A stretch of 64,000 bases of DNA from Dipodascopsis uninucleata var. uninucleata (Eukaryota; Ascomycota; Lipomycetes; Lipomycetales; Lipomycetaceae): NCBI GenBank assembly GCA_030568195.1, contig JAJLTO010000008.1, forward strand, positions 558,001-622,000, written 5' to 3'. A model generated the notes under the pieces. The model saw nothing but the letters and a program-made list of their open reading frames with translations, ran no database searches and was not told the DNA's origin. The number at the start of each line of letters is the position of its first letter. Within the stretch, counting starts at the first letter, position 1. A program made the position numbers and the translations under genes. Positions 46,344-59,236 of this stretch are shown here, one piece after another.

Positions 46344-48555
46344 TGCTTTTAGACAATATTACTCAGAAACGGACAGCAGTGAGAACTTCTGGAGGACAGA
46401 ACAACAGATGTTTCAGAAGAGAAATTGACACTATAATATACCTTTAAGAGTGTCATTGAACAGAGTTCCGTTCCTACATCAAGACGCAGGATTTCAAACA
46501 ATCTCTGATCTAACTTAAATCGAGGAGACCTGAGGATCGTATTTTGATCAATTCCGCCCTACTCATCGACGTAGTCCTGACGAAAATAATGCTTAAACAA
46601 CGAGGACCAAACTTGGTAATTAGAGTTCACGCCGCGCTCTACAAGATCTTAACTTACCGTGATGCTTTACTTCATTTAGGTCTTCTGACTTCTATTTCGC
46701 AGATAGCTGCCGTAATTGGTTACGACATCAAATTTAAAAACACTATTTGTGTGATCGCCGAAATGGTTCTTTTTTAGATAGGCTTCTAGAAAACTTTGTG
46801 CCACTTGGCGCGTGCGTTATTTCGCCATCTTTCGGTATCAGAAGCTTACAACAAACTCCCAGCAATCTCTGAATATGGAAGCCGACGCAGTGCCTAAAGG
46901 CTTGGTCTTCTGTCCTGATTACTAACTGTTCTGTACCTATGCGATCAGCATCCTGTTGTTATTAATGGATCTCTCATACAATCTTACTCTTGTAATGTGG
47001 CATTTCATGCTGATTTGCTTTATAATCTCAGGTTCGCATATCTGGGATCGGTGGACGAGGGGACATCGTTGATCGATCATACATTCAACTCCAGTTCACA
47101 ATCTTCTTAGCAACATCTCTCATTTCGATGCTGCATGTGCAAAGATTATTGAGTACCTTTGAGATACCCTCTTGCGAAGTTCTATCTGATGTAGTATAAA
47201 ACTTGACCTAGTTTAGAGCCTTAAACTAATCTGCATACAGAAGATCCATGTCTTGGAAAGTTTGACTCCTAACGGGCTGTCTCATTTGGCGCTATAGCTT
47301 AAAGATGCAGCTGTAACATGTAGGATATAATAATCCTGGCAGCTCATTCCCTCACTGCCAGTGCTGGTGTCAGTCAATTGAAACTATTCCTCGCACTTGC
47401 ATTTTTCTATATTACTTCATGCCACCAGTATTGGTTCATTCTGTCACCTGTCATCAATCTCAAACATGAAAATTGCCATACTATACCCTAACTTAGATCC
47501 GTATTATGATGTCAAGAAACTCGATAAGCGTAGAGAGCAGCATTTCGGATCTTCGGCAGAACTTGCATTTAAGTTTGTGTAATCTGAAGTTCGGATTCGC
47601 ACAAATTAGGCTTTAAGCCTCACTCAATAAAAAGCAATGTGACAGCGACCTATCAGTAAAGCCAAGCCTGAGCGCTAGACATCATAGCTCGAGAAAGTAT
47701 GGCTGGCTACTCATTGATCTCTGTCTTTCAGATTTATATTCGCGCCTGCCACTTGTGACGTCTCATTTGCGAATCTCGATAAGAAGATTCGGTCCCGAGA
47801 CTCAATTGTAAGTTCAGATAGTAGCGACATAAATCGCCACTAACATGATTTCAATGCTAACCCGACTATGGCCCCGACTCTCAAATATCCAGAGTAACAT
47901 TTGACAATAACTCTTAGGAATTGGAATAAGCTTTAATACAAGTTATCTCTCTGATTCCACATCATATATAGCTAATGCACAGACAAGACGTAATGGCGAT
48001 GGCGTTCATTAACGGTTTAGTTCATATGACTAAAATACGGATTAGTGTATTAGCTCTCCAGTTGCTAGCCTCTACATTGCCAAGTAGCAACTTAATTACT
48101 ATAAACGAACAGTAATGCAGATCTCCAGCGAACTTAGAGAAGTCGGTGAACCGCTGCAAATATAAGGGAATGCTCAGTAGCAAACGGTAAATTTAGTGAA
48201 GATAGTGATACGAAATAAAAGTTCAAGTGCGTAGTTCATTCTGCACCTAACTTTTCTTCTCTCTAAGCAATATTTGGATAAATAGAGTAACATTCAATTT
48301 GCCAGATATTTCCTCTCAACGAGACTGTAATAAAATATGTCATATCTGAAAAGAATTATATTTAGATGCCGCACAGATCTCAGTTACTTCTACATCAGAT
48401 CCACTAGCTATTAGACTTACATATAAGCTATACTAAGAATTAAATATAATTTCATTGTAGCTCTTACGGCTTTCATTTCTTTCCTTGCCCGAGAACTTTT
48501 TGTTTGATACAGATAAACTTGTTAACATGCCAGCTCACTAAGACGGCAAGCTAAG
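46344..48555. other. gene-free spacer of 2.2 kb
   Basis: Between the C6 factor and the ECM29 stop codon I find no gene on either strand. The open frame at 46544-46777 (77 codons) starts with ATT/TTG-type codons and resembles nothing. The composition is less AT-rich than ordinary spacers here, like the left end of the window. No repeats or terminal inverted sequences were seen. Confidence 0.5.
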
Positions 48556-51500
48556 CTATTCATCTGCAGTGATATCAATATCAAACTCATTGCCAAATTT
48601 CTCCAGGCATTTAACGGCATGAATTTTATAGTCTGGATTATTCCTCTTAGATTCAGTTTTCAAAATCTAAATTTGCTGGTTAGCAATTTGCACTGCATTC
48701 TATTTTTTAATTAATTAAGTGCAGAATTTTATGACTGACCTTTAATACACTATCTCTAAGTCTTACATCTCGTAAGAGCTTTTCTTTGTTCTTTATACTC
48801 AGATTCGTAAGCGATTCAAGCACATGCTCCTTGCCATCCCAGCTTCTGCCAACGAGGCACTTGATCAGGACCTCATAAAGCTTATCAAGCTGTGGTACGT
48901 CCGTTCCTATGATATATTCTCAGTATAAGCAAATATATTATGAATTACGCTATGAATTACCTATAGAGTCGCTTGCATTAGCTATAGCATATGCTATTGT
49001 CTGTCGTACTCGCCATTGCCGACTTTCAAGCCATTTCTCGGAAAGCTGTAGGATTTCCGGCATATATAGTTTTATCGCGCCCGTTCCTCCGGTGTTATCT
49101 GACCACACTCTTGTGAATGACTCCTTGATTCGTTTCTCTGGATCTTGTTTGGCTAGAAATACAAAAGGAAGTATCGACGATGCGAGTGAGACAAATTTGT
49201 CAGACGCATGACTACTGACGGCTGATACCAGGGACGCCGATATTGTTCTCATACGCTCTTCTTCAGATTCAAAATAATAATTTTCCGCCAAATGAAATAG
49301 TTGAACTACAGTCTCATTCTTAGCTACTCTGCAAAGGTATCCAGCCGAAACAGCAAATGAGCTTGCTACTGTGTCGTTTCTATTAGTAAATTGAGTGATC
49401 ACAACCTTCATTAGTCTTTCAGCGTAAGCTCTAATAAGATCAAGATGTCTGATAACTAATGTGACTAAAACTCGACTGCATGCCACCTTCGATGGCAGGC
49501 CTACGCTGTTTTTAATAGTTGACTGCAGTTTTGGTACTAGCTCCTTCATACTCTGTTGATCAAGTAAATCGATACAGCGATCAATAGCCGTCATCATAGG
49601 CGAGCTTCTGATACTTGCGAGTCTGGTTGCATCAATTGCATCACCAGTTAGACCATATTTATCCGCATTTAGAGCAATATAGTTAATAGCTTGCGGTTCC
49701 AGTGTAGACAAAAGGCCAAGTAACTCATCCATTAACTGAGGAATGAAAGGTCGTAACTCTGAACCTCCTAGCTGTACGAGCTTCAAAAGAGTGTCTAGAG
49801 CAAAAGCTTGCACTTCTGTGGCATCCGACTGGAGTCCAGAGTTCCCCAACAAAAAAGGAAGTAGAATATTAAGAGTTGCAGCTGCTGACTGCTTTGATGC
49901 ACCTCCGTCTGTGTCTATACTTCTAACAGAAATATTGGTCAAGCTACGACACAAGGACATAGCCTGTACCCTAACACTTTCTTTGATATCATCAAGGGCG
50001 CGAAAACTCATTTTCCAAATGATCTCTAAAGATTCACGGTATCTCTCTGTTGGCGTACAATCCAAGAGATCTTGTAAAGCGGCACAACTTGCTTGTCTGA
50101 CTCGCCATTCTCGATCTCCAATCCTAGCAAGTAATTCTTCCAAAATAATATCAAAGTACTCTGCTATAGTAGATGAAGAATCGGAGACTAGTATATTCCA
50201 AATATCTCGCATCGATTGTTGTACAGATGGATTAGGGTCAAATTTATATCGATACAGCTTAGGGATAAGAGTCTTTGAGAGTCTGACATTATCTCCTAGA
50301 ATATCATTTAAGGACGCCTTCGACAGAATAGATCCTAGTCCAAAAGCGGCACCCTTGCGTGTGGACCATATGGCAGAGCTTGAGGCCAGAGACATAAATT
50401 TGTATACTAAACTTGGATCGCCGGCTTCAGACGCCAAGCTCATGATATCCTTATACGTAGAAACAGTACCTTCGTTGCTCTGAATCACACCCGGCTCAAA
50501 GAGCTGAGTATCATTTGAAACTCTGCCCGATGTTTCAGGATTCCGAGTATCTGATGTGAAAGATTGAATTAAACTTCGCACCAGATCATCTCGTATTGCA
50601 GGACTTCCTTTCTCGTATACTAATCCTAATCCCCGCGAAGCCATTTCCTGCACAATTTCGTCTCTATCACCTAGAAATCGCATAAACGCGTAATGGATTT
50701 CTGTAAGCTTCTGAGACACGAAGTCTAAGTGCCCACAGAATTGTATCATGCTTAGCAACCAAACAGAAGATGCTTTTCGAAGTGAGGGTTTGGTGGTATT
50801 ACAGCTTTCTAATATATGATCAAGAATGGACTTCAAACAGTTCAGATCATCAGGTGAACTATATATAATGTCATGAATATCAATCGAACGTTTCAAAACA
50901 GTAGATTGCCAACCAGCTGCAATACAAGATAGTGATTCGCCAGAAGAAAAGAGAGACTCAATCTTCTTCTTCTCGTGCAAAGAATAGATACGAGTGGCAA
51001 CCTCCAATTTTTTTGACTTATCTGTGTATGATATAGTTAATGCTGCCAGTGCAAAAATCGCACTCTCCACATCGTCCTCTTTTGCCAATTTGAACAGCAA
51101 CTGCTCACATCTACTTAATTCTTCAGGCTCGCAAGTTCTTAGGTTCTTATATAATGCTAATTGAGTGATCGATACTATGGTAACCGTAAGTAGATTCTTG
51201 TTAGACGACTCTAGATTGCGTATCAAAACATCTAATATTTTAGACATTTTTGGAGAGTCATAAGATAACTTTCCTCTAGCATTCAGCCTTGAGAGTAAAT
51301 ATCCTACGATAAGTATTGATGCGTCCAACTTGGGAGAATACTAAGGAGCTTTTAGTTAGTATGAATTCACTCACATACACATAGATATATATAATTCAGC
51401 ACTTACCACGGACCCAGTCTCTAATTCATTTAGAGCGCGTGAAAGTATTGCAGATACATTACCATCACCAGCATGAGACAACGACGCTATGAGTCCTAAT

Positions 51501-53722
51501 GCATGAGCAACCAGTATCCGATCATCGTTATACTGTCGCAAACAGATTGTTTCGATCAGACCTATCTTATCTAGATATGAAAAAACCATTTCAGACGGCC
51601 CAAGGCAGAGAAACTCCACCCAGAGACTAATAATAGATGATAAGCCGGATTTAGTAGAACAGACGCTTTGAAAGGCAGCATTCATATATGCCTGTAGAGC
51701 TGTATCTGTAGCCCAAAGATCTCCAAGAAGTGCTACGACATCAGCACGCGCTTTTTCGTTATACGTTAATATATCTTCAAGTTTATGTTTATACCCTTCG
51801 TCTATCTCAAGGCCAGCTTGCCCCCAAGCTGATATAAGTAAAATCTCTCGCAGAAACTTAAGTGACTCTATGAAGACCGACAAAGGCACTGTAATCTCAC
51901 TTGCGTTCTCGGTAAATTTATAAGACTCGTTCCATGAGCTAAAAATTAAGTCAAGCATTTCTTTGAACTTTGGAAATATGTACTCGTCTGACGTATAATC
52001 TAGCTGTTTGGTATAGAGTTCTGGCCGGTGTAACTTCCGAAATAAAAATGCGTTAAGTCCCTTCTCGGCTTCTGATATAACTTCCCCTTTGTTATCCTTG
52101 TCTAAACCAAGTATGCAAACGTATCTTGCCAGAGGATCACTAAAAGGAAAAGCCGCTATCGTATATCGTAAAGCCAGAAATTGACAGTTACTATTGTCAG
52201 GACCAAGCTTTATTTGACGTAGAAGCAGTTGCCTAAGATTATCAAGAGCTCCAGCTTCCAGCCTGTCTAACACGGGAATGATACTGCTAAGAGATTCTTG
52301 AATTGAAGGTCTCAATCTCTCTGAATCATGCTGGAGTGAATTAAAAAGAAATTCAATAATTCCGAGGTCAGAGCTAAAAATAGTGGGCACACGTCTGCAC
52401 AGCAAACCAATAGTTTCAAAGGCAAATCCCCGTATACCGGCATCTTGTGCAGAAGCAACAGCTTCTGAAGCCAATCCAGTAGATTCTATCACATTTCTCA
52501 GCCCATCAACAAGACCTCTTGCTATCGGTTCTAAAATCACATCTGCTGCTTGTCTAGCAGTCCATCTTACGAATTCAACTGTTGCTAGGCGCTCTTTGGG
52601 AAATGTCGACACAATACCAATACGTATGGTATCAACCATACTGGGCATAGTGTTTGCGGCTTTAGCACTGCGGGAGAGCAGCTGCAAAATACGAAGTCTA
52701 AATTGAAATGGAACTGGCTGAATGCCTGGCCCACCTAGAAATAGGGAATATAACTCATTGACTAGTGACTGTTCCTCATAGTCCACAGTAACTTTCTTGA
52801 GTAAGCCTTCTGCCATCTCTGAAACTGACGTGGTTTTATCTTGTGAGGCAGTTAAAAATATGAGAAATCTATCATAATCATTGAATAAACCAGCACAGAA
52901 ATTGAGAACTGCTGCCTTAATCCTTGTAAGTTGTTGGGGAGTAAATGTATCCTTACTATTGAAAGTCAAGAATTCAACTTCGGAAGGATGAAGCCCCGGC
53001 ATTTGTATAGTACGATCGATTTGCAAGTCTTTTAATAGATTTCCTTGTAATAAGAATAATGATCTAAAATGGAAAGATAGGAAAGCGGAATCTTTCGTAT
53101 TTTTGATAAAGCCAAATTTCTCGCGTAAATTGTCCTCATCCTTAGAGCCTTTAGCTGGCATCTTGTAGTTTGGAAGCAGTTTGAGTAATATTGCAAAAAG
53201 TCTTTGTTGAAATTGACCGTATTTCGATATGTTCTTGACGACTTCTGGAACCAGATTCGCCTGTTCCTATATTACGATAACATTTAAAATCAGCTCTTCA
53301 TTTCAACAGGTATTCTCACTTGAGACAGGTTCACCAACTTGAGAAGAAAGCCGCTCTATAGCGGCACTTAAGTATTTGAGAGAGTAGTTTCTCACTAAAG
53401 TAGGATCAGAGTCAACCTTTGGATTTTGAAACTGAACAAGTAATGACTCAGCCGGTAACGAAATATCACTAGAAACAAACACACTGGTTAAGAGGAGATC
53501 GTTTTCAAGCAAGAAATTTGGTACCTACGAAGACTTGATCCGAGTATCGATATGATCGCATATTGAAACGACTTTGTTTCTCACAACTTCGTGTGACGAA
53601 CCTAACTTAAGCAAAAGTGGAGCTAAATAAATCTTTAATAGAGATTCTAGCTTGTCATTTGTATTGGCTAATGCTATTCGAAGTTCCACCTTGTTAACTA
53701 AGGCAAGCTCTGTGCTAGCCAT
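48556..53722 (-). CDS. ECM29: proteasome adaptor and scaffold ECM29
   Basis: Six exons (53722-53529, 53468-53339, 53266-51407, 51340-48961, 48906-48740, 48666-48556) encode 1613 residues, somewhat shorter than yeast Ecm29 (1868). The start, ELALVNKVELRIALANTNDKL, and NPKVDSDPTLVRNYSLKYL, are the diagnostic N-terminal repeats. The protein is HEAT-like throughout, with the conserved ATRKGAAFGLGS-type block (here IWSTRKGAAFGLGSIL) and WRVRQASCAALQDLL. Ecm29 tethers the 20S core and 19S cap and acts in proteasome quality control and stress remodelling. Intron 2 uses a GTTGGT donor, chosen because the GTGAGA site further on would break the frame. For intron 1 the 60-nt version was preferred; an acceptor 15 nt earlier would insert five residues. 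It is divergent from RTC5. Confidence 0.95.
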
Positions 53723-54201
53723 TTCAAAAACTAGCTATGTTGTATTGAACACCTGCGTTGGATTCTTCTGAGTAATTTTAAAAGCACACTTCTATGTCAA
53801 CAAGATCTATACAGCTGAAATACAGTAACTGGTTTTAAGTAAAATTAGGAAAGAAATGATGGCTTTCTATTGCTGTATGCGATTTCTTATTTATAATCCT
53901 GATTTCTTGTTGTAATTGCTAAATGTTCTATCTCGATTGACTTCGTAAGGCTGGCATTGGTGCGGCTGCGGGTGGTACAAAAGCCTTAACACCGTTGTCT
54001 GATTAAGGGCTGTTATCGATAATAGTATTACGGAATTTAAGAAACTTGTAATTGCTTTCGATACATCAGGAAAGCTGAGGCAACGGGAGTCTCATAAGAA
54101 TATATCTGATCATACTGCAATATCTTATAAATAAAGATATTACAAACTGTGCTAAGTAGCATCGAGATATATTCATAGTAAGATCTAGTTGACAAGTAAA
54201 T
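53723..54201. promoter_or_regulatory. divergent promoter region, ECM29 and RTC5
   Basis: 479 nt between divergent start codons. I looked for a Rpn4-type PACE element (GGTGGCAAA) and did not see a perfect one; GGTGGTACAAAA at 53970-53981 is only a loose resemblance. Confidence 0.4.
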
Positions 54202-56629
54202 ATGGGTCAGATTCAAAGCTTCCAGGCCGACGTAAGGAAGTTCACTCCACAAGAAGTATCCTCCAGATTCGCCAATCGAGCTGCAAGCCAGCTATCTGGT
54301 ATAGAATTATGGGCATTTAAGGTAGGCATTTATAATCGAACTAATTTTTCTGTTGTTTATTGAGACTACTCAGATAGACGCGAACACTTCTAGTTGAAAC
54401 ACTTTTGTTATGCTTTTGATTTACATACTAATGAGAAGTCTAGGACGTCTATCGCCAACATGCAAAGGTCAATGGAGGCAGTCTTTACTGGACCGCAGAG
54501 AGCTTGTGAGTAATACTTCGCATCCTGTTGTAATTTTTAAATCTTGTCATATTAACAATAGAATTTTGCTTTGATATGTTTAGCGAGAAGTTTCTGGAGT
54601 TACCAGAATCAGTAAATGAGTCGGGCAAGATGTTATATTCTATGGTATCTTACCTCTGTCTCTTTCCCTTTTTGAGACCTAGAACTCCTCCTTTGGTGCT
54701 GTCGAATAATGCACCTAGTAATCTTACATTTGAGAATATAGTCAAGGTTGTGATACTCTTCAGTGGACGTTACAAGCCTATTTTAAGCGGAGATTACGAT
54801 TTTTTGAAGTTAATATTTTTGGCTATTGCTTACCACGAAGATCTTAGCAGTGATCAAGATGGATCAACGGAAGAGAAATTCGCGATGTCTGAGAAAGATG
54901 ATACAAGTAAACTGAAGTCAGGAGAATCTACGTCAGCAAGCGCAGAAAGTGAGAAAATGAATTTTTTCGAAAAAAAGCTGGCTAATTTGCAGTCATCGGT
55001 CTCAAGCTTAGCTTCCTCATCGGTCACTGTTTCAAGTTCGAAGGCATCTATTAAATCAGAGAGTACTGACAACATGGACGACGAAATGCTGACCATCAAT
55101 CTCGAGAGCATTAATAATTGGTATGATCTAGACTTGATAAAATCATATGATAACTTAAATGTCGAGATGATGAAGATCTCTCCAACCTCAATTTATCATC
55201 TACTTATTTTATTACTGGCACTTGGTGCTCTTCAACCGCAGGAGCCCATATCAACCTACGCCGACCATTTTGAAGATCCGAAACTAGCGAATTATAAAAG
55301 AATTGCAGCTAGTATGACAAGATCTTTTGATCCTAAATGGACCGTCGGGAAGTTACAACAGCACGGTGATATTATTCAGAACGGAATTTCATATTCAAGG
55401 TTCTTCAGAGTCGTGAGATCTTGCATGGTAAGTTAGCATTCTTGTTTTAGTTTCGGCAGAAGGGCAAAAAATAACTGTATTCCCTGTAGCCTTTTGCGTT
55501 TGACGGGCTTGCTACATTATTCGACCGCTTCCTATTCAATAGGCGCATTGCACCAGAAACGTCATCTTTCTCCGCCGTTCCAACGCGTATACCAGAAGCT
55601 GTGTTTGGATCGCCTGTAGACCACCCTTATGCCTCGTCTGCTGATCATGATGGACTGGAAGAGAACATGAGTGATGCAGAAGAGATTATACAGCTTCCAT
55701 CTCGCTTACCAGAGCCCACGAAGTTGATGAATGCAGCAACCATTGCACAGCTTTCATCATTTATGGACATCAACAGCTTTCAATTGTACGGTAGCTTGAG
55801 AAAGCTTTATGCTGGCTCTGAGGCTGGATTTAGTATGGGATCTTTTGAACAAAAGGTATTTAAGTGGAATGCACCTACAATTGTATTAGTCTCTGGATAT
55901 CTACTGTCGAAAGAGCCCAAGGGTGCTCGTGAACGAGCATTTTGTGATCAGATACCACCTGTTAGATATCCTAATAGTGCTTCTATGCTGACAAAGAGCG
56001 GTGGAATGGTTACTTATGGTGCAGTCGTAACGACACCTTGGAAGTCTTCTCATAAAGGTAAACTGATTGAGTGGATTTCGCTTGATAATTGTGACATTTG
56101 CTGTAGTGTGTCATAACTAACTATATCAAATATAGAATGTTTTGCCGATAGCTCTACTGCTTTGTTTCAGCTTGAGCCAGTGCAAGATGTATTCCGTGCT
56201 GCAAAATATAACAGCAACTACGCTTATTTCTCCAAAAATTTGGGCGTAGGATTTGGGAGCCCTCCACCAAAGGTGAATTCTCACCAAAATCATGGCCTTC
56301 CACAATATCACCTCGGTAATATGTCACTGACTCTTGAGCATTCTTTGGAATTTGGCATTTTTCGAAACTTAGGATCTGAAACATTCAGAGCTAGTGATAT
56401 TCGTGAATACATAGAGTTTGAGGATAGATTTGCAATCACAGAACTTGAAGTATGGGGCTGTGGGGCCGACGAAGTTCTAAAAGAGCAAGCGAGATTGTGG
56501 GCATGGGAAGAGAGAGAAGCACTACGAAGGAAAAATGTTAATTTGTCCAAAGATATTGAAGAGAGCCGTGCACTTCTCGAACTTGCTGGTCTTGTAAATT
56601 CGGGGAATCGGTCCGGCGGCAGTGTTTAA
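54202..56629 (+). CDS. RTC5: RTC5-type TLDc protein
   Basis: Exons 54202-54321, 54444-54505, 54584-55427, 55490-56057 and 56136-56629 encode 695 residues. The start MGQIQS is a good N-myristoylation signal, which the family uses to reach the vacuole membrane. The N-terminal helical half has ELWAFKDVYRQHA and FLELPESV followed by a long Ser/Glu-rich insert (about 180-250). The C-terminal TLDc domain runs from about 440 (SFEQKVFKWNAPTIVLVSGY) through VVTTPWKSSHKECFADSSTA and FELEVWGCG-like strands (ITELEVWGCG) to about 650. Yeast Rtc5 and Oxr1 promote disassembly of the V-ATPase; the name derives from a telomere-capping screen. The last 40 residues are a charged helix. Confidence 0.93.
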
Positions 56630-57419
56630 GTATTGATTTCCATTTCTAATAAATATCCTTGGCATGATGGAGTGGGTGAGGATTCTATATGAAATTGATG
56701 ACATGCTGACTTATCAGCTATAAATCCATACAAAGGCACAATAATTTGTGATACACCCTATAAGAAGGAACTTATGAGTGCGTGAGACGATAATTATAAT
56801 TCGCGACAGATATTCGAACAGGACGCACGGCGTACTGGTTTTATTTAGAAGAGAAGGCGATTAGTGATTTGTGGACACATGTATGACACAGCTATGCATT
56901 AGTATATAACAATAAGCTGTTCGATATATATGCATATATATATATATATATATATATATTCCAGTGAACTTAAGAAAGACTTTTATGTTAGTTTCTGGCT
57001 GTTAACTATCACAATTATAATAGAGGATGAATTTTGACGTATTGTTATGTTAGATATTAACTACTGCGTAAATGGTTTATTGAAACCCTAATTCGTATCC
57101 GTACTCGGAATCAGGAACAATGTCAGAAACCGAGAGCCATAATATTATGCATTTATACATGTTTTATACGCTGTGTCGTTCCGTAACGGCACTATCGCTA
57201 AATAGTAGTAAACTAAACCATCTCATCGGAGCCAACATTTGAATGGGAAAGTCTTTCCACAAAATTCGCCTCTTTTCTGCAAGAGTAGTAATAAAAAGGA
57301 ATTTCGATTTTATTTTAACAGAAGTGCTTTTGCAAATCCTGGAATATTTTATAGCTATAGAAATATCCCTATTCGTAAAGAATATATAAGGTGTTTGCGG
57401 AGAAAGTGACACAGTCTAA
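56630..57419. other. spacer with AT microsatellite
   Basis: About 0.79 kb between two tandem plus-strand genes. Apart from an (AT)13 run at 56934-56959 I see no feature. The right half presumably contains the YPT35 promoter. Confidence 0.5.
56934..56959. repeat. (AT)13 microsatellite
   Basis: A pure alternating AT run of 26 bases, extended on its left by an interrupted ATATATATGC segment. It is likely to vary in length. Confidence 0.95.
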
Positions 57420-58512
57420 ATGGAAGTCATGTCGCCGCCGTCATCGGCTCATGAACTGGATACTACAGCAGTAAATAATACGGCAGCGAAGCTCCGAGAA
57501 GTTTTTACTTTTAGTAGAGCTCAGAGTGCACCTTTACTAGAGACATGGAAGAACTCTATGAGCACTGTGAGCTTGCTAACTCGATCGAACTCGAGTGTAT
57601 CGTCGATAGTCTCCTCAGAATCCGTAAGTAGTTGTTTGTTTTCTACTCTGAGAGAAATTTGTCATCGTTCGTTCTACTCCGATGGTCAGGTGGTTTCTGG
57701 TACATGCCTAGTCGTGAATGGCAATACAAGTGAAAACTTTTGTTTTTATTACTTTATTACTTTTCTCAACAATCGGAGATGAACGCAGTGTTTAGAACTC
57801 ATTACTAATAAATATACTGCTTTAGGATGATACTTATTCTATTATGAGTCCTGTCCCACCAGCTATTTCAGGATCGCCAGGAGATCCTGAAGACCTGACA
57901 CCAGTGGATCCGATGCCTATTACTTTAATAGATTGTTCTATGGATGATACGTCTTTCGGTGGAAAGATGTGGGCCAAGAGTGCCTGGGTCGGTGATTATT
58001 CTGTAGTGTCAGGTACCGGTAAGGCTGGAGCTTATGTCACTTGGCTATGTGTAGTCGAGACTTTAGAGGTAATAGTTATATAGATGATTTGGAAGGTTCC
58101 AGGGATCTTTTCTGCCCAGTATCCAAGGTCATTTGGATTGAATGTACTGACATATATCTATCTGTAGGGCAAAACGTTGAAATTTCGAAAGCGTTATAGC
58201 GAATTCGTGCAGCTTCAAAGACAACTTCGTGACGAATTCGTTTTGCTACGAGCTGCGATACCAGCTTTGCCGCCCAAGAGTTTGATATGTATGTGTCTTA
58301 TTGGTTAATAGTACTGTGAAAGTCGGATATATATGCTGATATTTTGAACTAACTCGTATTTAGCTAAATTTCGGCCCTCGTTTTTAGAAGAACGTAGACG
58401 AGGCTTAGAATACTTTTTAGCCTGTATTATATTAAATCCTGTGTTTTCTGGTAGTGATATAGTCCGACAGTTCATTTCAGGGACGTCGAACTTAACGGAT
58501 CCAGCTATTTGA
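57420..58512 (+). CDS. YPT35: PX-domain protein YPT35
   Basis: Exons 57420-57623, 57826-58068, 58168-58288 and 58364-58512 encode 238 residues. The N-terminal third is Ser/Pro-rich and disordered. From about residue 115 to the end it is a PX domain: VGDYSVVSGTGKAGAYVTW, then FRKRYSEF with the Arg-Tyr of the phosphoinositide pocket, PALPPKSLISKFRPSF and the C-terminal helix LEYFLACIILNPVFSGS. This pattern matches fungal Ypt35, an endosome/vacuole adaptor that recruits the lipid-transfer protein Vps13 through a short N-terminal PxP motif. Candidate Pro motifs (SPVPPAISGSP) are present just before the PX domain, but I cannot say which is used. Introns lie between 75 and 202 nt. Confidence 0.92.
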
Positions 58513-59236
58513 GTGGTTTTGGTTATTCTCTGCACATATTCTGGCATACGATAGTTCTGTTGGTTTCCGTTTGTTTAGTTTCTGACTATTGATTTCCTTG
58601 TTTAACTGTTTAATTTCTGTGCTAGCATTAATCGGTATTAGGTGTATATGTATATACTGCTGGACGTTATATAGGATCGTACTCTTGTAATTAATATTTA
58701 CTTTATTCGAGATGTCAAAAACTGGCAGAATAATTTATTACAATTTTAATTCGTTTGCATGACTTCCAAATATGACCATTTTTGAGCATTCTTTCGGGAC
58801 GGGTACGAATCATTATAATTAGAAATATTATGATTACTTAGGCAGCTGATTCGCAGTAATGAAAATTTACTAGTAGCTATTTTATGATAACTATAATGAT
58901 GCAGCTTCTAAATAATTATTTTGCTAGCATGATTCAGTCGATGACTGTGCGCCATTATGATTGCAACGTTCAATGTGATTGCAATAGCAGATGTACATGA
59001 TGATATTACATGCCATTAAGAATCTATGTTAGCAGAAATAAGAGAGGCTCCGACCATGCTTTAATTCTTTCTTTAGATAGGATTTATCTAAATTCCTAGT
59101 TTCAAAAGATATGAAAAACCGTTCCCACAGTAATATAATACAATGCAATAACTGGTCATTGTTGAATCACAACTGTAATCCACACTCTGAATAGTATTTG
59201 CTTCTGAGAAAATCAATATTTCGATTCCGATGCAAT
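58513..59236. other. convergent spacer
   Basis: About 0.72 kb, AT-rich, between convergent YPT35 and PSH1. No gene seen. Confidence 0.45.

Noticed and set aside
46544-46777. Possible decayed coding sequence in the 2.2 kb spacer
   Set aside because: 77 codons without ATG or family signal and no continuation in nearby frames.
53960-53985. PACE-like proteasome element before ECM29
   Set aside because: GGTGGTACAAAA differs from GGTGGCAAA by an insertion and a mismatch; not enough to call.
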